Shown here one piece after another: positions 5,949-12,522 of a stretch of DNA of 13,605 nucleotides. The position numbers and the translations under genes were made by a program. The stretch is from SIG701 sp045123975 (GTDB lineage: Bacteria > Bacillota > Clostridia > Oscillospirales > CAG-272), in assembly GCA_045123975.1 (NCBI GenBank), contig JBGVKV010000072.1, forward strand, positions 1 to 13,605. Reading direction: 5' to 3'. The notes beneath the pieces were generated by a model, which did no database searches, was not told the origin of the DNA, and was given only the letters and a program-made list of their open reading frames with translations. Each line of letters starts with the position of its first letter. Within the stretch, counting starts at the first letter, position 1.

Positions 5949-6015
5949 GGGCGAAATCTCTCCTTTGCGGTGTATTTATTTATGTATATGTACCGTGGAC
6001 ACGAAGAATGTCTGT

Positions 6016-6042
6016 TTAGCACTCACGAAGGAAGAGGGTTAA
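6016..6042 (+). promoter_or_regulatory. Second, degenerate CIRCE-like operator
   Basis: TTAGCACTC (6016-6024) matches the CIRCE left arm exactly. After a spacer of exactly nine bases comes GAGGGTTAA (6034-6042), which matches GAGTGCTAA at seven of nine positions. It lies about 120 bp upstream of the good CIRCE, between the divergent alsT and groES genes. It may be a secondary HrcA site or a decayed one. Confidence 0.6.
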
Positions 6043-6093
6043 TTTCAGCCAAAAAACCAAATGTTAATTAAATGTGAATGTTCGAAAAAAACC

Positions 6094-6122
6094 TTGATTT
6101 TTCCAAGGAAATGGTATAGAAT
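6094..6122 (+). promoter_or_regulatory. Sigma-A promoter of groESL
   Basis: TTGATT (6094-6099), a 17-base spacer and TAGAAT (6117-6122). Transcription would start near 6129, just before the CIRCE at 6136-6162, so bound HrcA would block initiation or early elongation. This is the usual geometry for Firmicute groE operons. Confidence 0.75.
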
Positions 6123-6135
6123 AATACCCGTAGGG

Positions 6136-6162
6136 TTGGCACTCCAAAAATATGAGTGCTAA
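6136..6162 (+). promoter_or_regulatory. CIRCE operator for HrcA
   Basis: TTGGCACTC (6136-6144), nine bases, GAGTGCTAA (6154-6162). Seventeen of the eighteen arm positions match the CIRCE consensus (TTAGCACTC-N9-GAGTGCTAA). It sits in the groES leader just after the promoter, so heat-shock control by HrcA is strongly implied. hrcA itself is not in the window. Confidence 0.95.
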
Positions 6163-6223
6163 CGCAAGAGAAAATTAACGAATGATGCGTGCGACAAAAA
6201 TCGCACCGTACAGGAGGTATACT

Positions 6224-6508
6224 ATGACGATTAAGCCTTTGGCAGACCGTGTTGTGGTTTGCGCCGTTGCGGCTGAGGAAACCACCAAGAGCGGCATCGT
6301 ACTGCCCGGTACTGCACAGGAGAAGCCCCAGGTAGCTGAGGTTGTGGCCGTGGGTCCCGGCGGACTGGTTGACGGCAAAGAGGTCGTTATGACCGTTAAG
6401 GTTGGTGACAAGGTAATCACCAGCAAGTATGCAGGCACGGAAGTTAAGTGCGACGGCAAGGAATACAATATCGTTCGTCAGAGCGACATTCTCGCTATCG
6501 TTGAGTAA
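6224..6508 (+). CDS. groES: Co-chaperonin GroES
   Basis: Forms the heptameric lid of the GroEL chamber in the cytosol. The product is 94 residues, the family norm: MTIKPLADRVVVCAVAAEET at the start, the mobile loop around TTKSGIVLPGTAQEKPQ (about 20-36), the conserved AVGPGG, and GDKVITSKYAGTEVK, ending SDILAIVE. The start at ATG 6224 is chosen over an upstream in-frame ATG at 6182 because AGGAGGT (6212-6218) lies five bases before it and it gives the canonical N-terminus. It is co-transcribed with groEL, which begins 15 bases after its stop. Confidence 0.97.
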   Translation: MTIKPLADRVVVCAVAAEETTKSGIVLPGTAQEKPQVAEVVAVGPGGLVDGKEVVMTVKVGDKVITSKYAGTEVKCDGKEYNIVRQSDILAIVE

Positions 6509-6523
6509 TCGGAGGATTGAATC

Positions 6524-8155
6524 ATGGCAAAAGATCTGCTTTATGGAATTGACGCGCGCAACGCGCTGATCGCCGGCGTAGATAAGCTGGCAGATACTGT
6601 GAAGATCACCCTGGGTCCCAAGGGCCGCAACGTAGTTCTGGATAAGAAATACGGCGCTCCCCTGATCACCAACGACGGTGTTACCATCGCCAAGGAGATC
6701 GAGCTGGAGAACGCAGCGGAGAATATGGGCGCACAGCTGGTTCGCGAAGTGGCTACCAAGACCAACGACGCAGCCGGCGACGGTACCACCACCGCAACTC
6801 TGCTGGCGCAGGCATTCATCCACGAAGGTATGAAGAACGTGGCTGCCGGTGCTAATCCCATGATCGTTCGTAAGGGTATTCAGAAGGCTGTTGACCGTGC
6901 GGTTGAGGCTCTGAAGGCCAACTCCAAGAAGGTGAACGGCACTGCGGACATTGCCCGCGTTGGTACCGTTTCCTCCGGCGACGAAGTGATCGGTCAGCTG
7001 ATCGCTGACGCTATGGAGAAGGTAACCGCAGACGGCGTTATCACCGTAGAGGAGTCCAAGTCCGCTGAGACCTACTCCGAAGTGGTGGAAGGTATGCAGT
7101 TCGACCGCGGCTATCTGTCCCCCTACATGGCTACCGACACCGATAAGATGGAAGCTGTCCTCGACGACGCTCTCATCCTCATCACCGAGAAGATGATCTC
7201 CAACGTGCAGGATATCCTGCCCCTCTTGGAGCAGATCGTGCAGGCCGGCAAGAAGCTGCTCATCATCGCTGAGGACGTAGAGGGCGAGGCTCTTACCACC
7301 CTCGTTCTGAACAAGCTCCGCGGTACCTTTACCGTAGCGGCTGTTAAGGCTCCCGGCTTCGGTGACAGAAGAAAAGAAATGCTCCGCGACGTGGCAGTTC
7401 TCACCGGCGGTGAGGTAATCTGCGACGAGCTGGGACTGGATCTGAAGGATACCACCATGGCACAGCTGGGCCGTGCAAGACAGGTTAAGATCAATAAGGA
7501 CAACACCATCATCGTTGGCGGCTACGGCGAGGCTGAGGAGATCAAGAATCGCATCGCACAGATCAAGGCCGGCATCGAGAACACCACCTCCGACTTCGAC
7601 CGCGAGAAGCTCCAGGAAAGACTGGCTAAGCTGTCCGGCGGCGTAGCCGTAATCAAGGTTGGTGCGGCTACCGAAACCGAGATGAAGGAGAAGAAGCTCC
7701 GCATCGAGGACGCTCTGAACGCAACCCGCGCGGCTGTGGAAGAGGGCATCGTTCCCGGCGGCGGAACCGCTTTCCTGAACGTAATTGCTGACGTAGCAGC
7801 TCTCTTGGAGAGTGCAGAGGGCGACGAGAAGACCGGTATCCAGATCGTTGTAAAGGCGCTGGAGGCTCCCGTTCGTCAGATCGCTGCCAACGCAGGCTTT
7901 GAGGGCTCTGTGATCATCGATAAGATCCAGTCCAGCGGCAAGAAGGGATTCGGCTTTGACGCATACTCTGAGCAGTATGTGGACATGATGGAGGCCGGCA
8001 TCGTGGATCCTACTAAGGTTACCCGTTCCGCACTCCAGAACGCTTCTTCCGTTGCATCCACCGTTCTCACCACCGAAGCGCTGGTTGTGAGCCAGCCTGA
8101 ACCCGTTCCCGCGGCTCCTGCCGGCGGTATGGGCGGCATGGGCGGTATGTATTAA
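6524..8155 (+). CDS. groEL: Chaperonin GroEL
   Basis: The 60-kDa ATP-dependent chaperonin that folds proteins inside its double ring. The product is 543 residues, full length. ATP-site motifs are LGPKGRNV (30-37) and GDGTTTAT (85-92), with the equatorial domain completed by EEGIVPGGGTA near residue 410. The protein ends in the flexible GGMGGMGGMY tail. The ATG at 6524 follows GGAGGA (6511-6516). Nothing is missing. The strong codon bias matches the ribosomal genes and suggests high expression. The transcript probably ends at the 8239-8271 terminator. Confidence 0.98.
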   Translation: MAKDLLYGIDARNALIAGVDKLADTVKITLGPKGRNVVLDKKYGAPLITNDGVTIAKEIELENAAENMGAQLVREVATKTNDAAGDGTTTATLLAQAFIHEGMKNVAAGANPMIVRKGIQKAVDRAVEALKANSKKVNGTADIARVGTVSSGDEVIGQLIADAMEKVTADGVITVEESKSAETYSEVVEGMQFDRGYLSPYMATDTDKMEAVLDDALILITEKMISNVQDILPLLEQIVQAGKKLLIIAEDVEGEALTTLVLNKLRGTFTVAAVKAPGFGDRRKEMLRDVAVLTGGEVICDELGLDLKDTTMAQLGRARQVKINKDNTIIVGGYGEAEEIKNRIAQIKAGIENTTSDFDREKLQERLAKLSGGVAVIKVGAATETEMKEKKLRIEDALNATRAAVEEGIVPGGGTAFLNVIADVAALLESAEGDEKTGIQIVVKALEAPVRQIAANAGFEGSVIIDKIQSSGKKGFGFDAYSEQYVDMMEAGIVDPTKVTRSALQNASSVASTVLTTEALVVSQPEPVPAAPAGGMGGMGGMY

Positions 8156-8172
8156 TTAAAAACGCTTTTGCT

Positions 8173-8223
8173 TGCGGGGGAATCTTTTTGCAAAAAGGAT
8201 TCCCCCGCACCCCTTTCAAAAAC
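8173..8223 (+). repeat. Palindromic intergenic repeat, copy 2
   Basis: The perfect 12-bp stem TGCGGGGGAATC (8173-8184) / GATTCCCCCGCA (8198-8209) has an inner TTTTTG/CAAAAA, followed by CACCCC and CAAAAAC (8217-8223). It starts 17 bases after the groEL stop. The order of blocks matches copy 1 at 4584-4625. No T-tract directly follows the stem, so a separate hairpin downstream probably does the terminating. Confidence 0.6.
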
Positions 8224-8238
8224 CTAAAAACAAAAAAG

Positions 8239-8271
8239 AGGGATACAGTTTTGGCTGTATCCCTTATTTTT
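8239..8271. terminator. Bidirectional terminator between groEL and the dehydrogenase gene
   Basis: AGGGATACAG (8239-8248) pairs perfectly with CTGTATCCCT (8255-8264) around a TTTTGG loop. On the plus strand TATTTTTA follows (8264-8271), ending groESL. On the minus strand the A-run at 8232-8237 gives a T-tract, ending the convergent dehydrogenase gene. Confidence 0.9.
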
Positions 8272-8315
8272 ATTGAGTATGGTTTTCGCGGGGTGTGACG
8301 TATCTCTATCCCCTA

Positions 8316-9050
8316 TCAAATCACGAAGCCGCCGTTGACACCCAGCACCTGTCCCGTGATGAAACGTGCCCCTTCGCTGGCTAAGAACACGCAGGACGCC
8401 GCCACGTCCTCCGGCGTGCCGATGCGGCCTACCGGGGTTTCCTCCGCCAAGGCGGCCAGATCCTCTTCCGTGAAGCAGTCCAGCATAGGTGTGCGGATTG
8501 CGCCGGGCGCGATGCAGTTCACGGTGATGCCTGAGGGTGCCACTTCTTTTGCCAGCGCCTTGGTCAGACCGATCACGCCCGCTTTAGCGGCGCTGTAAGC
8601 CACCTCGCAGGATGCGCCCACTTGCCCCCACATGGAGCTGACGTTGATGATCGTGCCCTGCTTCTTTCGGATCATCTCCGGCAGAGCGGCCCGGCAGGTG
8701 CGGAACGTGCCGCTCAGATTCACGTCGATCATCCTATCCCAGTCCTCGTCCGTCAGATCGGTGAACAGCTTCTGCTCCGCAATGCCCGCATTGTTCACCA
8801 GCGTGTCTATAAAACCGAATTCTTCCGCCGCACGCTCAAACATAGCCTGTACGGCACCCGTATCGGACAGATCTGCCTGCAGGGGCAGGGCAGTGACGGA
8901 GTAAGTCTGCGCCAGGCGGGCGGCCAAAGCCTTCGCCCGCTCTTCACCCTTGTGATAATGCAGGACCAGGCCGTAGCCGGCACGGGCAAATCCCTCTGCG
9001 ATGGCGGTGCCGATGCCGCCGGAGGCACCGGTGATCAAAACGTAATGCAT
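8316..9050 (-). CDS. Short-chain dehydrogenase, FabG-like; possible EF-P 5-aminopentanone reductase
   Basis: A 244-residue NAD(P)(H)-dependent oxidoreductase with the complete classical SDR fold: TGASGGIG (7-14) binds the dinucleotide, NNAG is at 86-89, and the catalytic set is Asn111, Ser139, Tyr152 and Lys156 (YSAAK). The ATG at 9050-9048 is chosen because AAAGGAG (9063-9057) lies six bases upstream; the in-frame ATG at 9095 falls inside a terminator. Such genes are usually labelled 3-oxoacyl-ACP reductase (FabG). However, the segment SSMWGQVGASCEV (138-150) around the active site recalls the YmfI-type subfamily, which in Bacillus reduces the modification on elongation factor P. I cannot decide between the two. 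No fatty-acid or efp gene is adjacent; it follows ispH-S1 behind a terminator. Confidence 0.88.
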   Translation of the reverse strand: MHYVLITGASGGIGTAIAEGFARAGYGLVLHYHKGEERAKALAARLAQTYSVTALPLQADLSDTGAVQAMFERAAEEFGFIDTLVNNAGIAEQKLFTDLTDEDWDRMIDVNLSGTFRTCRAALPEMIRKKQGTIINVSSMWGQVGASCEVAYSAAKAGVIGLTKALAKEVAPSGITVNCIAPGAIRTPMLDCFTEEDLAALAEETPVGRIGTPEDVAASCVFLASEGARFITGQVLGVNGGFVI

Positions 9051-9066
9051 AGCGGTCTCCTTTGTG

Positions 9067-9102
9067 AAAAAATAAGGGCTGTCGCGGATTCGCAACAGCC
9101 CT
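9067..9102 (-). terminator. Terminator after ispH-S1, abutting the dehydrogenase ribosome binding site
   Basis: On the minus strand AGGGCTGT (9102-9095) pairs perfectly with ACAGCCCT (9082-9075). An inner GCG/CGC closes on a 4-base loop, and TTATTTTTTC follows (T-tract 9073-9067). Only three bases separate the T-tract from the Shine-Dalgarno AAAGGAG of the next gene, so no promoter can lie between them. The dehydrogenase gene must therefore depend on read-through or a promoter upstream of this hairpin. Confidence 0.88.
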
Positions 9103-9113
9103 CACTTGGATTA

Positions 9114-11165
9114 TTACTGCTCTTCGCCCTCGAAGGACTGGTAAGCTTCCGGATTATCGGTGGAGTACATAACGGGGGTCTCCTCTGCTGCTTCCTCAAC
9201 AACTTCCTCAGCGGGAGTCTCGATCAGCGCACGGATGGACAGACCAACCTGATGCTTCTCATCATCGATGGAAACGATCTTAGCCTCAACGCTCTGACCA
9301 ACGGAGAGAACGTCATCGGGCTTAGCGATCTTGTGATCGGCGATCTGGCTGATGTGGATCAGACCGTCCACACCGTCCACGATCTCAGCGAATGCACCGA
9401 AGGGCATCAGAGATACGATGGTAACGGTAGCGGTGTCGCCAACGGAGTACTGGTTGTTGAATACGAACCAGGGATTGGTCTCCTCGGTCTTGTAGCCCAG
9501 GGAGATGCGGCCGCGCTCACGGTCGAAGGACTTAACGAATACGCGGAGCTGATCGCCCACCTTAACGGCGTCGGATGCACGGCGGATGCGCTTCCAGGAC
9601 AACTCAGAGGTATGTACCATACCGTCTACGCCGCAGCCCAGATCAACAAATGCGCCGTAATCCATCAGGCTCTTAACCACACCGTCGTAGATCTTGCCCT
9701 CTTCGATCTCGTTCCAGAAAGCTTCCTGCTCTGCCTTCTTCGCTTCACGGAGAATAGCGCGGATGGAGCCGTAGGCTCTCTTTCTGTCTTCCTTGATCTC
9801 GATGATCTTGATCTGCTGGGTGGTGCCAACGATGGAGGACAGATCGCCATCCTTCGGAACACCGGTCTGGGAAGCGGGGATGAATACGCGAACGCTCTTT
9901 ACAGAGATGATCACGCCGCCCTTAACCGCCTCAACGATGCGGCCTTCCAGGGTCTCGTTGTTCTCGTAAGCTTCAACGATCTTAACCCAGTTTGCGTCGT
10001 TGTCTACGCGGGTCTTGTCCAGGGTTGCGATACCGTCGATATCGCTTACCTTGATAACCTTTGCCTTGATTTCGTCACCGACCTTAAACAGCTCGGAGAG
10101 CTTTGCAGAGGGATCATCGGTCAGCTTTTCGTGAACGATAACGCCCGTCGTCTTGGAACCAAGGTCAAGATGGATCTCGTTCTGAGAGATCGAGGTGATG
10201 ACACCGGTTACTACGTCTCCTGTATTTAAAGTTTTGAGTGATTTCTCGAGCAGTTCTTCAAAATTTTCCATTTGCTCAGCCATTGTTTGTTGTACCTCCT
10301 GTATTACGCTGCGCGGCGTCGATGCACCGGCAGTTATGGACACTGTTTGACTTTCCCTGAAATCTATATCCTGCAAGTCCGAGACGCTCTCCACCAAATA
10401 GGTGCGGGGACATCTCGAGCGGCAGACCTCATAGAGCTTCAGGGTGTTGGAGCTGCTTCTGCTGCCGATGACGATCATTGTATCGGATCTCTCGGCGAGA
10501 GCAGCGGCTTCCGTTTGCCTTTCTTCAGTCACACTGCATATTGTATCAAAAATTTGCGCGTTTGTATATACCTTTTTGAGAATTTCCAAACTTTTTTTCC
10601 ATTCCGACAGTTTTTGAGTGGTTTGAGAGGCAATACTGACGGTTTTATTGGTCATTTCGCTACCCGGGGTGTCGGCGAGCAGTTTTTCCAGATGTTCTGC
10701 ATCGGAAAATACGATGCCGCCATTCGCGCAACTCAGGATTCCCCGCACCTCGGGATGATCCTCGGTGCCCAAAAGGTAAAACGTTTTATCTTGGCCGGAA
10801 TGCTCCTTTGCAATGCGGCGCACCTTTTCCACAAAAGGACAGGTACAATCCAGAATCTGCAGGGTGGGGCACTCGGCCTCGCATTCCCGGAGCAGCTTGA
10901 CAGTGGATTCCACCTCACCGTGGGCACGGATCACTACGGTGATGGCTTCGCCGGCACGGGCCCGCTCACACAGTGCGGGAATGTCTGCGGTGGAGATCTC
11001 GCTTACCCCTGCGTCCCGCAGGGATTTACAGTAGCCGTCGTTATGGATCAGCCGGCCCAGCGTGCAGATGTGGCTTTGTCCGGCCCGAAGGGCGTTTTCC
11101 ACGGTTTCCGTGGCACGGCGCACGCCGAAGCAGAATCCCGCATGGGATGCAACCGTGATCTTCAT
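9114..11165 (-). CDS. ispH: Bifunctional IspH (HMBPP reductase) - ribosomal protein S1 fusion
   Basis: A 683-residue fusion. Residues 1 to about 285 are 4-hydroxy-3-methylbut-2-enyl diphosphate reductase, the [4Fe-4S] enzyme that makes IPP and DMAPP in the last MEP-pathway step. Cluster cysteines are Cys12 (GFCFGVRRA), Cys109 (CTCP) and Cys210 (DTICSVT); substrate-site residues include His41 (LIHNDG), His82 (RAHGE), HPE at 137-139 and SSSNT at 237-241. Residues about 314-648 hold four S1 RNA-binding domains, starting near GDVVTGVI (317), GRIVEAVK (408), GVVKSLMDYGAF (495) and TVTIVSLMPFGAF (580). An acidic tail follows. This fusion is typical of Clostridia. The ATG at 11165 overlaps the plsC stop (ATGA), and two tandem TAA codons end it at 9116-9111. 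Confidence 0.96.
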   Translation of the reverse strand: MKITVASHAGFCFGVRRATETVENALRAGQSHICTLGRLIHNDGYCKSLRDAGVSEISTADIPALCERARAGEAITVVIRAHGEVESTVKLLRECEAECPTLQILDCTCPFVEKVRRIAKEHSGQDKTFYLLGTEDHPEVRGILSCANGGIVFSDAEHLEKLLADTPGSEMTNKTVSIASQTTQKLSEWKKSLEILKKVYTNAQIFDTICSVTEERQTEAAALAERSDTMIVIGSRSSSNTLKLYEVCRSRCPRTYLVESVSDLQDIDFRESQTVSITAGASTPRSVIQEVQQTMAEQMENFEELLEKSLKTLNTGDVVTGVITSISQNEIHLDLGSKTTGVIVHEKLTDDPSAKLSELFKVGDEIKAKVIKVSDIDGIATLDKTRVDNDANWVKIVEAYENNETLEGRIVEAVKGGVIISVKSVRVFIPASQTGVPKDGDLSSIVGTTQQIKIIEIKEDRKRAYGSIRAILREAKKAEQEAFWNEIEEGKIYDGVVKSLMDYGAFVDLGCGVDGMVHTSELSWKRIRRASDAVKVGDQLRVFVKSFDRERGRISLGYKTEETNPWFVFNNQYSVGDTATVTIVSLMPFGAFAEIVDGVDGLIHISQIADHKIAKPDDVLSVGQSVEAKIVSIDDEKHQVGLSIRALIETPAEEVVEEAAEETPVMYSTDNPEAYQSFEGEEQ

Positions 11166-11809
11166 TCCGTCACCTCATCGGAAGGCTTGGCCTCGGGCAA
11201 TGCCCGATCGAATCCGCCCAGACGGCAGATGTCGCAGAAAATCCGCTCCGACGCGGCCAGATATTCCCGCCGTCCTCCGTTCTCATAGCCGAATTCCTCA
11301 AAGGGAATGGGCTTGCCCACGATCAGCTTGGTGGGGCTGAAGGGACGTACCCGATTGTGCTTCGTTGCAATGCACACCGGCAATACCGTAGCCTTGGTGT
11401 GCCAGGTGATCATACCCACACCGCCCTTGATGGGAGTGGTGGCGGGATCCACGCCGGGATGGCGGGTTCCCTGCGGAAAGATGCCCACCATCTCACCGCT
11501 TTCCAGGAAAGCGATGGTTTGCTTGATGGCGCCCACGTCGGCGCCGCCGCGGTCCACCGCATAGGCACCCAAAGCAGACAGGAATTTACCGAGAACGGGT
11601 ACGGTCATTGCCTCTTTTTTTGCCATATAGCGGATCTGCCGTTTCAGACCGGCAGAGAGGATCAGTACGTCCAGCATGCTGGTATGGTTTGCGCACACCA
11701 GGCATCCGCCGTCCGTGGGAATGTTTTCCGGATTGACCACCTTCACGGGGAAGATGGCCCGTACCGGCCACACGAACAGGGTGTAAATCACACGGTAAAA
11801 TTTCGTCAT
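11162..11809 (-). CDS. plsC: 1-acyl-sn-glycerol-3-phosphate acyltransferase (PlsC family)
   Basis: Membrane-associated acyltransferase that acylates lysophosphatidic acid to phosphatidic acid in phospholipid synthesis. With the start chosen here the product is 215 residues. A hydrophobic N-terminal stretch (about 6-25) precedes the catalytic NHTSMLD motif (His42-x4-Asp47), then FPQGTRHPG (111-119), KGG (128-130) and LPVCIATKHN (143-152). The FPQGTR form replaces the commoner FPEGTR. Two starts are possible: ATG 11809, which overlaps the cmk stop as ATGA, and ATG 11827, six codons earlier. Neither has a clear ribosome binding site; I prefer 11809, because coupling through ATGA is seen again at its own 3' end with ispH. 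Confidence 0.92.
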   Translation of the reverse strand: MTKFYRVIYTLFVWPVRAIFPVKVVNPENIPTDGGCLVCANHTSMLDVLILSAGLKRQIRYMAKKEAMTVPVLGKFLSALGAYAVDRGGADVGAIKQTIAFLESGEMVGIFPQGTRHPGVDPATTPIKGGVGMITWHTKATVLPVCIATKHNRVRPFSPTKLIVGKPIPFEEFGYENGGRREYLAASERIFCDICRLGGFDRALPEAKPSDEVTE

Positions 11810-12489
11810 GAGCGTTTTTCGGCGCATTTCTGCGCGATCAGGTTCATAGCCTCCGCCACGGTTTCGGCAGGGCCCAGATCGGAGTTGTCGATGAACATCG
11901 CGTCCTCGGCGGGAATGGCGGGAGCCACGTTGCGCTCTCTGTCTGCCTGATCCCGCCGGTTGGTTTCCTCCAGGATCTGCTCAAAGGAGCAGTCAATGCC
12001 CTTGGCACACAGTTCCAGATAGCGGCGCTTGGCACGGGCCGCAGGGGAGGCCACCAAAAACAGCTTGGCATCCGCGTCGGGCATAATGACCGTGCCGATG
12101 TCCCGGCCGTCCATGACCACGCCGCCCTTCTGTACCATATCTCTCTGAATCCCAAGTAAGAATTCACGAACGGCGGGGATGGCGGAAACCGCCGATGCCG
12201 CCATAGAGATCTGGGGTGTGCGGATCTTTTCGCCCACGTCGGTGCCGTTCAGAAGAACGGTCTGCGTACCGTTCTGGTACGTCAATTCCAAGTGTATATC
12301 GCCGAGTCGGGCAGCAACAGCCGGCCCGTCGTGCACGTCAATGTTGTTTTCGGTCATGAACAGTCCGATGGTACGGTACAAAGCGCCCGTATCCACGTAG
12401 ATCAGTCCCATTTCGTGAGCCAGCGCACGGGCAAGGGAGCTTTTTCCCGCGCCGCTGGGGCCGTCAACAGCAATGTTCAGTTTTTTCAT
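11806..12489 (-). CDS. cmk: Cytidylate kinase
   Basis: Phosphorylates CMP and dCMP to the diphosphates using ATP, salvaging nucleotides from RNA turnover and lipid synthesis. The 227 residues match the family. The P-loop GPSGAGKSS is at 10-18 and YVDTGALYRT at 31-40. DGRDIGTVIMPDADAKLFL (127-145) carries CMP-binding residues, and NRRDQADRER (177-186) is the lid region. The ATG at 12489 follows AGGAG (12500-12496) by six bases. It is followed by plsC with a 4-base overlap. The order cmk-plsC-ispH/S1 is conserved in Clostridia. Confidence 0.97.
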   Translation of the reverse strand: MKKLNIAVDGPSGAGKSSLARALAHEMGLIYVDTGALYRTIGLFMTENNIDVHDGPAVAARLGDIHLELTYQNGTQTVLLNGTDVGEKIRTPQISMAASAVSAIPAVREFLLGIQRDMVQKGGVVMDGRDIGTVIMPDADAKLFLVASPAARAKRRYLELCAKGIDCSFEQILEETNRRDQADRERNVAPAIPAEDAMFIDNSDLGPAETVAEAMNLIAQKCAEKRS

Positions 12490-12522
12490 CAGGTTCTCCT
12501 ATCTGCCGCATCCGCGGCGGTA

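Noticed and set aside
6182..6223. Upstream in-frame ATG that would lengthen GroES by 14 residues
   Set aside because: It has no ribosome binding site, gives a non-canonical N-terminus, and the AGGAGGT at 6212-6218 clearly serves the ATG at 6224.
8622..10229. 535-residue open frame on the plus strand opposite the dehydrogenase and ispH-S1 genes
   Set aside because: It lies antisense to two confidently recognised genes, has no recognisable motif, no ribosome binding site, and crosses a terminator. It is a by-product of codon bias in the real genes.
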